A stretch of 64,000 nucleotides of DNA from Nostoc sp. UHCC 0302 (GCF_038096175.1 NZ_CP151099.1:1304501-1368500); one strand, 5' to 3'. Shown: positions 27,754 through 37,844, counted from the stretch's first letter. The notes: generated by a model not told the origin, from the sequence alone. A program made the numbers and translations.

Positions 27754-29073
27754 TTAGCGCCAATGTACTGGTAGTTCAAGATTTTCTGGCAAAATAGTTG
27801 TGCGATCGCCAATTGCTAATTCAATCTGCTCTAATTCTAGGTGTACAGATTTGCTTAAGTTTGCCCCAGAAAGATTAGCTTTTTGAAGAAATGCCTCCAG
27901 TAGGTTAGTTCCAATCAGGTTTGCTTCTTGTAATTTGGCTTCATAGAGGTTTGCTTCTTGTAGGTCAGCGTCTTGCAGATTAGCTGTACTGAGTAAGACA
28001 TTTTCTAGGTTAGCTCCAACCAGACTTGCTCTTTGCAAATTACTTCCAATTAAATTTGCTTGTTGGAGGTTACTACCCTCGAAGTTTACTTCACACAGAT
28101 TAGCGTCACAAAGGATTGCTCCTTCTAAATTGGCATTATCAAGAATTGCTCCTTGCAAATTCGCATCATAAAGGGTTGCTCCTTCCAAGTCGGCATTATA
28201 AAGGATTGCCTGAGAAAGATTTGCTTTTCTGAGGATTACCTCTTGCAGATTCGCTTCTGAAAGTATGGCTTTTTGCAGGTTAGCTTCATAGAGAATTGAT
28301 CCACAGAGATTGGTTTCCGATAAATCTGCCTCAGAAAGGTTTGCTCGGATGAGGTTCACCCATTCCAAGTTGGCTCCTATTAAGATTGCCCCAAAAAGGT
28401 TAGCATCCATTAAGTCTGCACCACTGAGGTTTGTATTGCGTAAATCTAGTTTCTGATTTACCGGATCGTTTTGTGAATCACGTCGTCCGATGACAGTTAG
28501 TGCCGTTTGGATATCTGTAGGAAGTTTTAATAATTCCCTTAACTCAATTTCATCTTCCTGCCTGACTGGAGCATTCTCTCTGACAAAAGCAGCGAGGATT
28601 TCCATAATTGTCCAATGGTCTTTTGGAGAATCTTTTGCAATTCGTTCTAAAGCATAAATAGCGGCAAATCGCGTTTCAATTTTATCATTTCCTAGCTGTT
28701 CAATTGCCTTAGAAAAGCGTTCTGGAGCAAATTCTTCTATAGTTTGTTGTTGAAAAGTTCCGCCCAATTTAATATCTTTATCCCAACCTAATATCCTACG
28801 TATTTGTCTTGCTACTAAGCTCTGATCTGAATCCACAGAGAGCCTTGATGTATAGTAAGTATTACTCAAAACTGCTAATCCGCCAAAAATTATAGCAATA
28901 GCTGTTAATAATTGATTGATGTATTCTACTTTTTGCAGATTTGATAGCCCTTGAATATCGGAAAAAAATGAGAATATTAAAGTTAAAGGGAAAATAGATA
29001 TAACTGCAATAACTAGTAATAAACTAGTTAATTCATTTAGTTTTATTAAAGACAAGTTGTGAGTCTTCATCAC
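27754..29073 (-). CDS. Pentapeptide-repeat membrane protein (paralogue 1 of 3)
   Basis: 439 residues. Two membrane helices at about 15-37 and 52-70, then a module ERFSKAIEQLGNDKIETRFA, AIYALERIAKDSPKDHWTIM, EILAAFVRENAP shared with the next two leftward genes. From about residue 205 it consists of tandem A(D/N)LxX pentapeptides such as ANLSGADLMDANLFGAILIG, which form a right-handed quadrilateral beta helix, ending with a short cap (LPENLELPVHWR). Pentapeptide proteins can mimic DNA or act as scaffolds; the role here is unknown. Separated from its paralogue by 0.8 kb of repeats, so independently transcribed. Confidence 0.88.
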   Translation of the reverse strand: MMKTHNLSLIKLNELTSLLLVIAVISIFPLTLIFSFFSDIQGLSNLQKVEYINQLLTAIAIIFGGLAVLSNTYYTSRLSVDSDQSLVARQIRRILGWDKDIKLGGTFQQQTIEEFAPERFSKAIEQLGNDKIETRFAAIYALERIAKDSPKDHWTIMEILAAFVRENAPVRQEDEIELRELLKLPTDIQTALTVIGRRDSQNDPVNQKLDLRNTNLSGADLMDANLFGAILIGANLEWVNLIRANLSEADLSETNLCGSILYEANLQKAILSEANLQEVILRKANLSQAILYNADLEGATLYDANLQGAILDNANLEGAILCDANLCEVNFEGSNLQQANLIGSNLQRASLVGANLENVLLSTANLQDADLQEANLYEAKLQEANLIGTNLLEAFLQKANLSGANLSKSVHLELEQIELAIGDRTTILPENLELPVHWR

Positions 29074-29899
29074 TGACTCCTTGAGGAAGTTTATTTAGGT
29101 TTATCCTAAGAGGTCAGGTGAATATTTAATACCGTACAAACACTGATAAAATTGATAATTTTATGAATCTGTTGCATAATAAAACATCTATTTATTTCCT
29201 ATAAATTATTTAAATAATATGAACGCAAATGGTGTTTAGATGCCACTTTTGCCTTGGATACTGGAAGTTACAGAAATATACAAAAAAAGTCTGCAAAACA
29301 AAGACTGTAGGAAGTGTCAGTGTTTAAACCTAATTGAGCAACAAACATTATCTATATAGGTTTTATCAAAGCAGAATTCAGGTGGTCGCACCTCGACTGC
29401 GCTCGGTGACCACCGAGTGCAGCCGAGGTGAGTCAGGAGCCAAGAGTAGAGACGCGATTATACTCTTACGAGAAGCCGCTCTTCGAGCGTCTACGCGTCT
29501 GTACAGTAGTCAGAATGAATTATGTACTACTGGTAAATGTAGGTTGCTTCCCTATAGGGGTATAAACGCGCTTAAGACCTCTGCCAAATTTCAATAAAGG
29601 TGGTCTTCTCCCAAAGGGAGACGCCAGAGGCGAACAATCAGCGCAAAGTCTCTTGTGTTCCGAATTCTTTAATATTTGCAAACAATGCACTTTAATTAGC
29701 ACAAATGTACTATTTTATGTCATTGGAAAAGGCAATGTTATGTGTATGGCTAGTTATAATTAATAGTAATAAAATCATGTTAACAATTCATAAAAATATT
29801 TATTATTTTTAGAATTGTTAGACAGATTTTTGGTAGATACTATAGCACTTGATAAAATTGGTAGAATGCGCCCAAATAACTAATTGATGCTCAGTTTAC
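29074..29899. other. Repeat-rich spacer
   Basis: No gene supported. CACCTCGACTGCGCTCGGTG pairs with ACCGAGTGCAGCCGAGGTG near 29388-29430, giving a large hairpin, followed by GTAGAGACGCGATTA and CTTCGAGCGTCTACGCG repeats up to about 29500. Short frames across it are products of these repeats. Confidence 0.55.
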
Positions 29900-31417
29900 T
29901 TAACCAGATTGCCGCCAATGTGTTGGTGCTTCCATATAATCAGGTAAGCGAGTTGTGCGATCGCCAAGTGCTACTAAAATCTGTTGTGATTCTAAGTTTT
30001 TCACACCTGTCAAGATTGCCCCTTCGAGTTTGACATCAACGAGATTTGTCCCAAATAGGTTAGCTCCCATCAGGTTCGAGCGAGTCAAGTTGGCTTGATA
30101 GAGGTTTGCCCGCTGTAGGTTAGCTCCAATGAAGTTTGCCTGATACAGGTCAGCTTCAGTTAAGCTGGCTTCTGAGAGGTTGGCAAAATAGACTTCTGTT
30201 TGCTTGAGTTTGGCTGCATTCAAGTTAGCTCCAGAGAGGTCAGCTCCATTTAAGTTAGCTCCATTTAAGTTAGCTCCAATTAATCCCGTCTGGTGCAAGT
30301 TGGCTTTACCTAGCTTTGCTCCTTGCAGATTAGCCAGAAACATCTTTGCTCCACAGAGGTTGGCGACTTTCAAGGTGGCTTGTTGCAAGTTAGCTTTATA
30401 TAGGTTTGCCCCAGAGAGGTCAGCTGCACGCAGACTTGCACCAGAAAGGTTAGCTGAACGCAGGTTTGCTCCAGACAGATTAGCGCGATTTAAGTTCGCC
30501 CAGCAGAGATTAGCTCCACTCAATCCAGCTTTTTGCAATTTGGTTTCATAGAGAATAGATCCAACCAGTTTAGCGCCATCAAGGTCAACTCCACGCAGGT
30601 CAGCCCCACGTAGGTCAGCCCCACTCAAGTCAGCTCCACGCAAGTCTACCTGTTGTAGGTTAGCTCCTACCAAGTCTGCTCGCCTGATGTCGGTACTGCG
30701 TAAATCAAGTTTCTGATTTAAGGGATCTTCGAGTGAATTGCGTCGTGCAATCACTGTTAAGGCTGCTTGAATATCGGTGCGAATTTTAGGCGATTCTTCA
30801 TATAAATTTTGCTCTAACTGTTGTGTAGTACGTGACCTAACTCTCCGCCTACCCAAGTAAACTGCTGGTGAGTATTCTGATTTTTGTTGCTCTACTTGCA
30901 CTTGCTGGCTTGGTGCATTCTCTCGCACAAAGGCGGTGAGGATTTGGATAATTGTCCAATGTTCTTGAGGAAAATCTTGAGCAACTCGTTCTAATGCATA
31001 AATTGCGCCTGTTCGCGTTTCAATTTTATCATGCCCAAGCTGTGCGATCGCTGCCATAAAACGTTCTGCAATCAACCTATCTTGATTGAGTTTGGCATTT
31101 TGAATGTCAATTTCCAGGTTTTTTTCAGCAGCGAGCCTCCATTGGAGGAGTTCCGCTAAGGCATTTTTATGCATAGCTTGGGTTCGCTTCGCCGCGTAGT
31201 AAGCATTAAAAATTGCTGCCGATACTAAAAAAACTATTGCAGTAGTTATTAATGCTTGGTTTCTGTACTGTATCTTTTCTGGAGTTGACAATTCCTTAAT
31301 GCTGGACAATGCGAAGAAAATTACAGTTAATGAGAGGGCAAATATAACTGTGATGGTTATTAACCATTTCAACAGGGCGTCTGTCTTGTTAGCAGACATG
31401 GTAGAAATATTCCTCAC
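29900..31417 (-). CDS. Pentapeptide-repeat membrane protein (paralogue 2 of 3)
   Basis: 505 residues: two membrane helices (about 16-36 and 55-72), an amphipathic linker, then the shared module AERFMAAIAQLGHDKIETRT, AIYALERVAQDFPQEHWTII, QILTAFVRENAP, a Gln-rich insert, and RTDIQAALTVIARRNSLEDP before the beta helix. From about residue 235 there are some 45 pentapeptides (ADLSGADLRGADLRGVDLDG). It ends VALGDRTTRLPDYMEAPTHW, almost the same cap as paralogue 1. Domain order is thus membrane anchor, unnamed helical module, pentapeptide stack, cap. Cytoplasmic face is likely for the repeats. Confidence 0.9.
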   Translation of the reverse strand: MRNISTMSANKTDALLKWLITITVIFALSLTVIFFALSSIKELSTPEKIQYRNQALITTAIVFLVSAAIFNAYYAAKRTQAMHKNALAELLQWRLAAEKNLEIDIQNAKLNQDRLIAERFMAAIAQLGHDKIETRTGAIYALERVAQDFPQEHWTIIQILTAFVRENAPSQQVQVEQQKSEYSPAVYLGRRRVRSRTTQQLEQNLYEESPKIRTDIQAALTVIARRNSLEDPLNQKLDLRSTDIRRADLVGANLQQVDLRGADLSGADLRGADLRGVDLDGAKLVGSILYETKLQKAGLSGANLCWANLNRANLSGANLRSANLSGASLRAADLSGANLYKANLQQATLKVANLCGAKMFLANLQGAKLGKANLHQTGLIGANLNGANLNGADLSGANLNAAKLKQTEVYFANLSEASLTEADLYQANFIGANLQRANLYQANLTRSNLMGANLFGTNLVDVKLEGAILTGVKNLESQQILVALGDRTTRLPDYMEAPTHWRQSG

Positions 31418-31692
31418 AATCCAGAATTATTACTTAGATGTTAGGGAATAACAGTATACCATTTTGCTTAATTTTTTGATATGTCTCAAAAGACTTATTT
31501 AAATTAAGGATGGCATTTTAATAGACTAAAATTTTGATTTTATTTGGGCAACTTAGTGCATAGACGCACAACAGTAGTGGTAAGTTCTGAGTAACAAGTA
31601 CTGAAGTTGCTCAGCAATGCTTCCCAAAGAGATATCCTCTCATTAAGAGTGGCTTGTTAATAAATATCTACCAGCTTGACTGTTTTGATGTT

Positions 31693-32403
31693 TTATTCCG
31701 AGAATTTCACTTCCCTCAGATTTGCCTCGTTGAGTATGACACCATCAAGGATTGTCCCACACAGCCTAGCTAAATATAAATTTGCCCGATGCAGATTGGC
31801 TCCAGAAAGGTTTGCTCCTTCCATGTTGGCGGCGCTGAGAATTGCTCCTTTTAAGTTGGCTTCTGTGAGATTTGCCCCTTCTAAGTTAGCTGCACTCAGG
31901 ATTGCTCCTTCTAGGTTGGCTTTTCTCAGGTTTGCCCCAGAGAGATTAACTTGATAGAGATTTGTCTGTTCTAGATTTGCCCCTTTCAGATTTACTCCCC
32001 TCATGTCGGTATGACTCAAATCAATTTGCTCATTTTCTGGGTCTTTATTTGCATCTCTTCTAGCAATAACAGTAAGGGCTGCTTGAATATCTGTGCGAAT
32101 TTTTACTGTTGAATTGCTTATTATTTTCTTTTGGGGTATATAAGGAGAATTATTCCGCACAAAAGTAGTCAAAATATCCATAATTAACCAGTGGTATTGT
32201 GGATATTCCTGGCTGATTTGCTCTAAATCATTGACTACGACCAGACTAGTTTCTATTGTATTATTCGCTAATTGTTCAATTGCTGTTCTTAAACGTTGTT
32301 TTGGTGACTGATATCGAGTAAAGTTAAACTTTTCCTGGATAGGATGTACCCGAAGTAAGATTTTTGCTAGAAAACTATTGTTTGTTTGTAAAATATTTTT
32401 CAT
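31693..32403 (-). CDS. Pentapeptide-repeat protein without membrane anchor (paralogue 3 of 3)
   Basis: 236 residues. It lacks the two membrane helices of its neighbours but has the shared module (RLRTAIEQLANNTIETSLVV, QEYPQYHWLIMDILTTFVRN) and the RTDIQAALTVIARRDANKDP hinge, followed by some 17 pentapeptides (ANLEGAILSAANLEGANLTE). The terminal cap with the GDRTT motif is missing; it ends NEANLREVKFSE. It may be a soluble version or one shortened at both ends. About 275 nt separate it from paralogue 2. Confidence 0.85.
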   Translation of the reverse strand: MKNILQTNNSFLAKILLRVHPIQEKFNFTRYQSPKQRLRTAIEQLANNTIETSLVVVNDLEQISQEYPQYHWLIMDILTTFVRNNSPYIPQKKIISNSTVKIRTDIQAALTVIARRDANKDPENEQIDLSHTDMRGVNLKGANLEQTNLYQVNLSGANLRKANLEGAILSAANLEGANLTEANLKGAILSAANMEGANLSGANLHRANLYLARLCGTILDGVILNEANLREVKFSE

Positions 32404-32958
32404 TACATAAAACTATTAATAATTACTGTTAACATAACTAAAGCGATTATAGAATTTTTTCGTTTTAGTAGTGTGTGCTATTGCTTCATGTATAGTCAAG
32501 ATTAAGTGAAGTAGTAAATATAAGTACTAATGTGATCGAAGCAAGAAAAATATAACTTTTCCGTAAGTAGATATAAATAAACACACGCGATCGCCTAAGT
32601 CATCAATCGTCAGTTTTACTAACTACTCTTCTTTATTCACTGACAATTGATGCTCATCCTGATGATTTTATTTATGCTTAATCATTAAATAACTAGCAGT
32701 CAGTTATTTAATTTAAATATTTTGTTAGGATGCATCACAAGAGCCTTTTTTAAAGACTAGATTACTAGGGTGTATTAGCTTAAAAGATAAATTTTATACT
32801 AAGTAAAAAATATTACATAATATATAATTAGTGAAGATAGTAATCTAGAAAATGAATCTTAGGAGAAAATTCATATTTTGCAATATTTTCCAGAAAACCT
32901 TCCAAAAAACTTTTCTCCGTGCAGGCGGGTATCCAAACATGAATTAACCGTATGTTAG
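32404..32958. other. AT-rich spacer upstream of the SelD fusion gene
   Basis: No gene seen. One HIP1-like site near 32589. No ribosome site is clear before the next ATG, and no riboswitch fold was recognised. Confidence 0.45.
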
Positions 32959-35277
32959 ATGCAGCAAAACTTACAGCCGATAATCAAAGACCTAGTGCTA
33001 ATTGGTGGCGGTCACAGCCATGCCATTGTGCTGAGAATGTTTGGCATGAAACCTTTGCCAGGAGTACGTTTAACGTTAATTACCGCCGCTTCAGACACAG
33101 CCTATTCTGGGATGCTACCAGGACATATTGCTGGCTTTTACAGCCATGATGAATGCCATATCGACTTGCGGCCCTTAGCAAACTTTGCTCAAGCACAGTT
33201 GTATATTGATAAAGTAGTTGCTCTTGACTTAGAAAACAATAAAGTTGTTTGTGCTAACCGACCTGCTGTAGATTTTGATGTGCTGTCCATTGATATTGGC
33301 AGTACTCCCTCTGCTATATCTGTATTAGGTGCAGCAGAATATGCAATTGCGGCTAAACCAGTAACGCATCTGCTAAAACATTGGCATCAGCTAATTGAAA
33401 CAGTAGCGAAAAACCCGCAAGAACCAATAAGTATTGGGATTGTAGGTGGAGGTGCAGGCGGTGTAGAATTGGCGCTATCGATGCGATCTAATTTGCTTCA
33501 GATTTTGCATCGAAATCAACAACCAATTCAAAATTTAGCAATTCATTTATTCCAGCGTGATACAGAATTAATGCCGAACTATCATCAATCGGCACGACAT
33601 CAAATTCAGCAAATTTTAATTGAGCAAGGTATTAAGCTGCATCTTGGCGAAAGTGTGTGTAATGTCGAACCAATGACACACGAAGAAGCTAGAGAAAGAT
33701 TTAAAATTAAATGTGAATCTGGTTTGGCAGTAGAGTGTAATAAAATTTTTTGGGTAACACAAGCATCAGCACCAGACTGGTTAAAAGCATCTGGACTAAA
33801 GATTGATCAGCAAGGGTTTATCCTAGTAGAAGACACATTACAATCTTCAACGCATCCGCACATATTTGCTGCTGGTGATGTCGCCACAATGATTAATTAT
33901 CCCCGTCCGAAAGCGGGGGTATTTGCTGTGCGTCAAGGTAAGCCTTTATTTGAAAACTTACAGCGGGTTTTATTAGGTAAGTCGCTCAAACCTTATAAAC
34001 CACAGCAACAATATTTAAGTTTAATTGGTACAGGAGATGGACGAGCGATCGCAACAAAAGGTGCTTTCACTTTACCACCTCATAAACTATTGTGGCGTTG
34101 GAAAGATTGGATTGACCGCCGCTTTATGGAACGTTTTAGTACGGGACTGGGGACTAGGGACTGGCGACTGGGGAAATCTCAACTCTTAACTTCTAACTCT
34201 TCACTCATAACTCAGAACTCAAAACTCAGCACTCTTAAATGTGCTGGATGTGGTTCTAAGGTTGGCGCTACAGTTTTAGAACGAGTGTTATCTCGCATTC
34301 AACAAGAACAACCAATTGGTAAAGACAGACGAGATATCGTTATTGGTTTAGATGCACCGGATGATGCAGCAGTGATACAAATACCAACAGGTAAATCGCT
34401 GGTGCAAACGATTGATTATTTTCGCAGTTTAATTAATGACCCGTATATATTTGGGCAAATTAGCGCCAATCATTGCTTGAGCGATATTTTTGCAATGGGG
34501 GCTACTCCTCATAGTGTACTTGCGATCGCCACCATTCCCTACGCTATCCCCAGCAAAATTGAAGAAACGCTATATCAATTATTATCTGGTGCTGTCAAGG
34601 TACTAAATCAAACACAAGCGCCGTTAATTGGCGGACACACCAGTGAAGGCACAGAACTAGCTTTTGGCTTGTCTTGTAATGGTGTGGCTGATTCTGATAA
34701 ACTGCTACGCAAAGGTGGGATGCAACCAGGACAAGTGCTAATTCTAACCAAAGCCCTGGGAACAGGAACGTTATTTGCTGCTGATATGCGCCGCCAAGCC
34801 AAAGGTAGTTGGATTGATAGTGCAGTTGAGTCGATGCTATTATCCAATCAAGCTGGGGCCAATTGTTTATTGCAACATGGGGCAACTGCTTGTACTGATA
34901 TTACAGGCTTTGGCTTGGTGGGACATTTAATGGAAATGGTGCAAGCCTCCCACGTTGCTATTGAGTTACAACTTGCAGCTATTCCAGTTTTAAAAGGTGC
35001 TATTGAAACGTTGCAAAAAGGGATTTTTAGCTCACTTCAACCAGAAAACCTACGAATATCAACTTACATTCAAAATAGGGTATTAGCTGAGTCTCACCCT
35101 AATTATCCCCTATTATTTGACCCACAAACCGCCGGCGGACTTTTAGCCTCCATTCCAAACGAGCAAGCTACCCATTGTATAGCTGCACTCCAAGCCTTGG
35201 GGTATTCTCAAACCTGCATAATTGCTAAGATTTTACCGCCACTTACTCTTACACAACCAATTAACTTAATTGTTTAA
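32959..35277 (+). CDS. selD: Pyridine-nucleotide-disulfide oxidoreductase fused to selenide, water dikinase (SelD)
   Basis: 772 residues in two enzymes. Residues 1-390 are an NDH-2-like flavoprotein: VLIGGGHSHAIVLRMFG (FAD), then IGIVGGGAGGVELALSM (NADH) and HPHIFAAGDVATMINYPRPK. Residues 427-770 are SelD: CAGCGSK with catalytic-type Cys431 and Lys434 (no selenocysteine), LDAPDDAAVI, GGHTSEGTELAFGLSCNG and DPQTAGGLLASIP. SelD makes selenophosphate from selenide and ATP; the flavoprotein half may supply reduced selenium, a known cyanobacterial fusion whose function is unproven. The window shows no SelA/SelB, so use in tRNA 2-selenouridine is as likely as in selenoproteins. The linker between the halves contains an intergenic-type DNA repeat. 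Confidence 0.93.
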   Translation: MQQNLQPIIKDLVLIGGGHSHAIVLRMFGMKPLPGVRLTLITAASDTAYSGMLPGHIAGFYSHDECHIDLRPLANFAQAQLYIDKVVALDLENNKVVCANRPAVDFDVLSIDIGSTPSAISVLGAAEYAIAAKPVTHLLKHWHQLIETVAKNPQEPISIGIVGGGAGGVELALSMRSNLLQILHRNQQPIQNLAIHLFQRDTELMPNYHQSARHQIQQILIEQGIKLHLGESVCNVEPMTHEEARERFKIKCESGLAVECNKIFWVTQASAPDWLKASGLKIDQQGFILVEDTLQSSTHPHIFAAGDVATMINYPRPKAGVFAVRQGKPLFENLQRVLLGKSLKPYKPQQQYLSLIGTGDGRAIATKGAFTLPPHKLLWRWKDWIDRRFMERFSTGLGTRDWRLGKSQLLTSNSSLITQNSKLSTLKCAGCGSKVGATVLERVLSRIQQEQPIGKDRRDIVIGLDAPDDAAVIQIPTGKSLVQTIDYFRSLINDPYIFGQISANHCLSDIFAMGATPHSVLAIATIPYAIPSKIEETLYQLLSGAVKVLNQTQAPLIGGHTSEGTELAFGLSCNGVADSDKLLRKGGMQPGQVLILTKALGTGTLFAADMRRQAKGSWIDSAVESMLLSNQAGANCLLQHGATACTDITGFGLVGHLMEMVQASHVAIELQLAAIPVLKGAIETLQKGIFSSLQPENLRISTYIQNRVLAESHPNYPLLFDPQTAGGLLASIPNEQATHCIAALQALGYSQTCIIAKILPPLTLTQPINLIV
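34142..34236 (+). repeat. GGGACTGG / ACTCAGAACTC repeat embedded in the selD linker
   Basis: Tandem GGGACTGGGGACTAGGGACT followed by CTCAACTCTTAACTTCTAAC-type units. This pairing is common between genes in cyanobacteria, but here it is in frame, coding for a Leu/Ser-rich linker (TGLGTRDWRLGKSQLLTSNS) between the flavoprotein and SelD domains. Confidence 0.7.
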
Positions 35278-35595
35278 TTATGCGTCTTCTGGGTGTGTAT
35301 TGGAATATCAATATTAAGACACTACTTCTACAGATAAACTAGCTAGCTTACTTAGTAAAGCAATCCCCACGTAGAACCTGCCAATGATAAAATTATCTTG
35401 CGCTCTTCTTTGCGTCTTTGCGTGAGACAAAAAAATGTTATATATCCAAGAGGTCTAATAATTTGTATTGACAAACACTTTGCGTTTTTCGCTTTGCATG
35501 GTCAAATAAAAATGATTTAATAAAACCTTGCAAAAGCTAAAACAGATTCAAACACTTTTTTGCACTTGGTCTAATAACTACATAGTCATACATCA
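35278..35595. other. Spacer before the amino-acid ABC operon
   Basis: Contains a TTGCGCTCTTCTTTGCGTCT repeat near 35398. No gene. The promoter of the ABC operon must lie here; no strong match is seen. Confidence 0.45.
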
Positions 35596-36840
35596 ATGAA
35601 AGACTCTATTGCTCGGACAACAGCGTTATTATCTACTTGTACTATATTTCTAACAGCTTGTGGCGGAGGTACTCAAACAGGTGCAAGTTCAGCTAATAAT
35701 ACAACTAACACCGCGACTAACACCACAACTACAACAAGTACATCTGGTGCAATACCTATTGGTATTGCTGTTGCACAAACTAGCAATGTCGCATTACTGG
35801 GTCAAGAGCAAGTTGCTGGAGCCAAAATTGCTGAGAAGTATTTCAATGATAAAGGTGGTATCAACGGCACTCCGATTAAATTGATATTTCAAGATACTAG
35901 CGGTGATGAAGCTGGAGCAATTAATGCTTTTCAAAGTCTAATTAATAAAGATAAAGTTATTGGGATTGTCGGCCCAACTTTATCACAGCAAGCCTTTAGC
36001 GCTGACCCCGTTGCCGAACGCGCCAAAGTACCAGTAATCGGCCCCTCAAATACTGCTAAGAACATACCGGAAATTGGTGATTATGTTGCTCGTGTGTCTG
36101 CACCAGTTTCTATTGTTGCTCCTAACTCAGTGAAAGCTGCACTAAAGCAAAATCCCCAGATTAAAAAAGTTGCAGTTTTCTACGCTCAAAATGATGCATT
36201 TAGCAAGTCAGAAACGGAGATTTTCCAGCAGACCGTGAAGGATCAAAAGCTGGAATTAGTAACAGTGCAGAAGTTCCAAACAAGTGACACAGATTTTCAG
36301 AGTCAAGCAACCAATGCTATTAACCTAAAACCAGATTTAGTAATTATTTCTGGTTTAGCTGCGGATGGTGGTAACTTAGTCCGACAGCTACGAGAACTAG
36401 GTTATAAAGGTTTAATTGTTGGTGGTAATGGACTCAATACTTCAAATATATTGCCAGTTTGTAAAGCACTTTGTGACGGTGTGTTGATTGCTCAAGCTTA
36501 CAGTCCTGAGCAAGTAGGTGAAGTTAACAATGCATTTCGGAAAGCTTATGTTGACCAATACAAGAAAGAACCACCTCAATTTAGCGCTCAGGCTTTTGCT
36601 GCGGTACAGGTTTATGTAGAAGCTCTTCAAAGTTTAGATAAGCAAAGTAAAGTTAATAAATTACCTCTGAATCAATTACGAACAAACTTGAACAAACAGC
36701 TACTATCTGCAAAATATAATACACCCCTGGGTGAAATTGCTTTTACTCCTGTAGGTGAGGTAGTACAAAAAGAATTTTATGTTGCTCAAATCAAAATGGA
36801 TAAAGATGGAAATCAGGGTAAATTTACATTTCTCAAATAG
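35596..36840 (+). CDS. Branched-chain/neutral amino-acid ABC transporter, substrate-binding lipoprotein
   Basis: 414 residues, type I periplasmic binding protein of the LivK family. Lipoprotein signal with lipobox LTAC near residues 19-22, then a Thr/Asn-rich tether (TNTATNTTTTTSTSGA) spanning to the fold. The core IPIGIAVAQTSNVALLGQEQ, AGAKIAEKYFNDKGGINGTP and VIGIVGPTLSQQAFSADPVA matches LivK/AmiC-like proteins. It begins a same-strand series with two permeases and an ATPase. In Anabaena such systems (Nat) take up neutral amino acids; exact specificity is not readable. Confidence 0.9.
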   Translation: MKDSIARTTALLSTCTIFLTACGGGTQTGASSANNTTNTATNTTTTTSTSGAIPIGIAVAQTSNVALLGQEQVAGAKIAEKYFNDKGGINGTPIKLIFQDTSGDEAGAINAFQSLINKDKVIGIVGPTLSQQAFSADPVAERAKVPVIGPSNTAKNIPEIGDYVARVSAPVSIVAPNSVKAALKQNPQIKKVAVFYAQNDAFSKSETEIFQQTVKDQKLELVTVQKFQTSDTDFQSQATNAINLKPDLVIISGLAADGGNLVRQLRELGYKGLIVGGNGLNTSNILPVCKALCDGVLIAQAYSPEQVGEVNNAFRKAYVDQYKKEPPQFSAQAFAAVQVYVEALQSLDKQSKVNKLPLNQLRTNLNKQLLSAKYNTPLGEIAFTPVGEVVQKEFYVAQIKMDKDGNQGKFTFLK

Positions 36841-36846
36841 GTTTTC

Positions 36847-37797
36847 ATGACTATAAATCTGTTTTTGCAGCAATTGTTAAATGGGTTATCCATTGGCAGC
36901 GTTTACGCGATTTTTGCTTTAGGATATACCCTGGTTTATTCCATTTTGGGCATTATTAATTTAGCTCATGGTGCGATTTTTACCTTGGGTGCATATTTTA
37001 CTTATGCACTCATGGGTGGTAGCTTTGGATTTAACGGTTTGTTAGCTAATGCAGCCTTACCTATTAAATTACCATTTGCGATCGCCTTATTTTTAGGAAG
37101 TATTTTAGCAGGATTGGTGGGAGTAGCAATGGAACGTATTGCTTTTCAACCTTTGCGGCGTCAAGGTTCTGACCCTTTGCTGACAGTTGTTTCTAGCTTG
37201 GGTGTGGCTGTAGTAATTGTCAACTTAATTCAGTATTTAGTAGGCGCAGAAAGTTACACATTCCCAGCTAATACCTACGGTAATTTACCACCAGCTATTA
37301 ACTTTGGGACTCCAGAAAACCCAATTCCTATTCGCAGCGTACAGGTGGTAATTTTTGCTGTATCTGTAGTGTTTGTGGCAATTCTTACCTACTTTATTAA
37401 TAGTACTAAATATGGTAAGGCAATGCAGGCGATCGCAGAAGATCCAACTACTGCTAGTTTATTAGGAATTAATAGTGACAGGTTTATTATCTTAACATTC
37501 TTCATCAGTAGTTTTCTGGCAGGATTGGCAGGAACTTTAGTTGCTTCTAGTGTTAGCATTGCTGGCCCATATTTCGGTATTGCTTTCGGTTTGAGGGGTT
37601 TAGCAGTAATTGTCTTAGGTGGTTTAGGTAGTATTCCTGGTGCAGTCTTAGGAGGCTTGGTAATTGGATTAGCAGAAGCTTTAGTACCAAGTGAATACTC
37701 TGCTTTTAAAGATGCCGTAGCCTTTGGAATATTGTTTATTATGCTATTAGTAAGACCTCAAGGTTTACTTGGACGGCGCTTTATTCAAAAGGTATAA
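36847..37797 (+). CDS. livH: LivH-type ABC permease
   Basis: 316 residues, about eight helices. N-terminus FLQQLLNGLSIGSVYAIFAL with GYTLVYSILGIINLAHGAIF is the LivH signature. The EAA-like cytoplasmic loop is GKAMQAIAEDPTTASLLGIN. GLRGLAVIVLGGLGSIPGAV precedes the last helices, and the end VRPQGLLGRRF is typical. It starts 6 nt after the binding-protein stop, so is in the same operon. Forms the inner-membrane channel with the LivM-type protein that follows. Confidence 0.92.
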   Translation: MTINLFLQQLLNGLSIGSVYAIFALGYTLVYSILGIINLAHGAIFTLGAYFTYALMGGSFGFNGLLANAALPIKLPFAIALFLGSILAGLVGVAMERIAFQPLRRQGSDPLLTVVSSLGVAVVIVNLIQYLVGAESYTFPANTYGNLPPAINFGTPENPIPIRSVQVVIFAVSVVFVAILTYFINSTKYGKAMQAIAEDPTTASLLGINSDRFIILTFFISSFLAGLAGTLVASSVSIAGPYFGIAFGLRGLAVIVLGGLGSIPGAVLGGLVIGLAEALVPSEYSAFKDAVAFGILFIMLLVRPQGLLGRRFIQKV

Positions 37798-37844
37798 ATT
37801 CACAAGACCGATAGCTTGATTAAGCTTAATCAAAATATTTAAAA

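Noticed and set aside
29334-29702. Overlapping frames on both strands in the spacer between pentapeptide genes
   Set aside because: They are created by hairpin repeats and share no features with proteins.
30204-31954. Plus-strand frames rich in LAPERFAP across the pentapeptide genes (30204-30551 and 31676-31954)
   Set aside because: They are the antisense of the regular A-L-x-x pentapeptide codons, so their repetitiveness is a shadow of the real genes.
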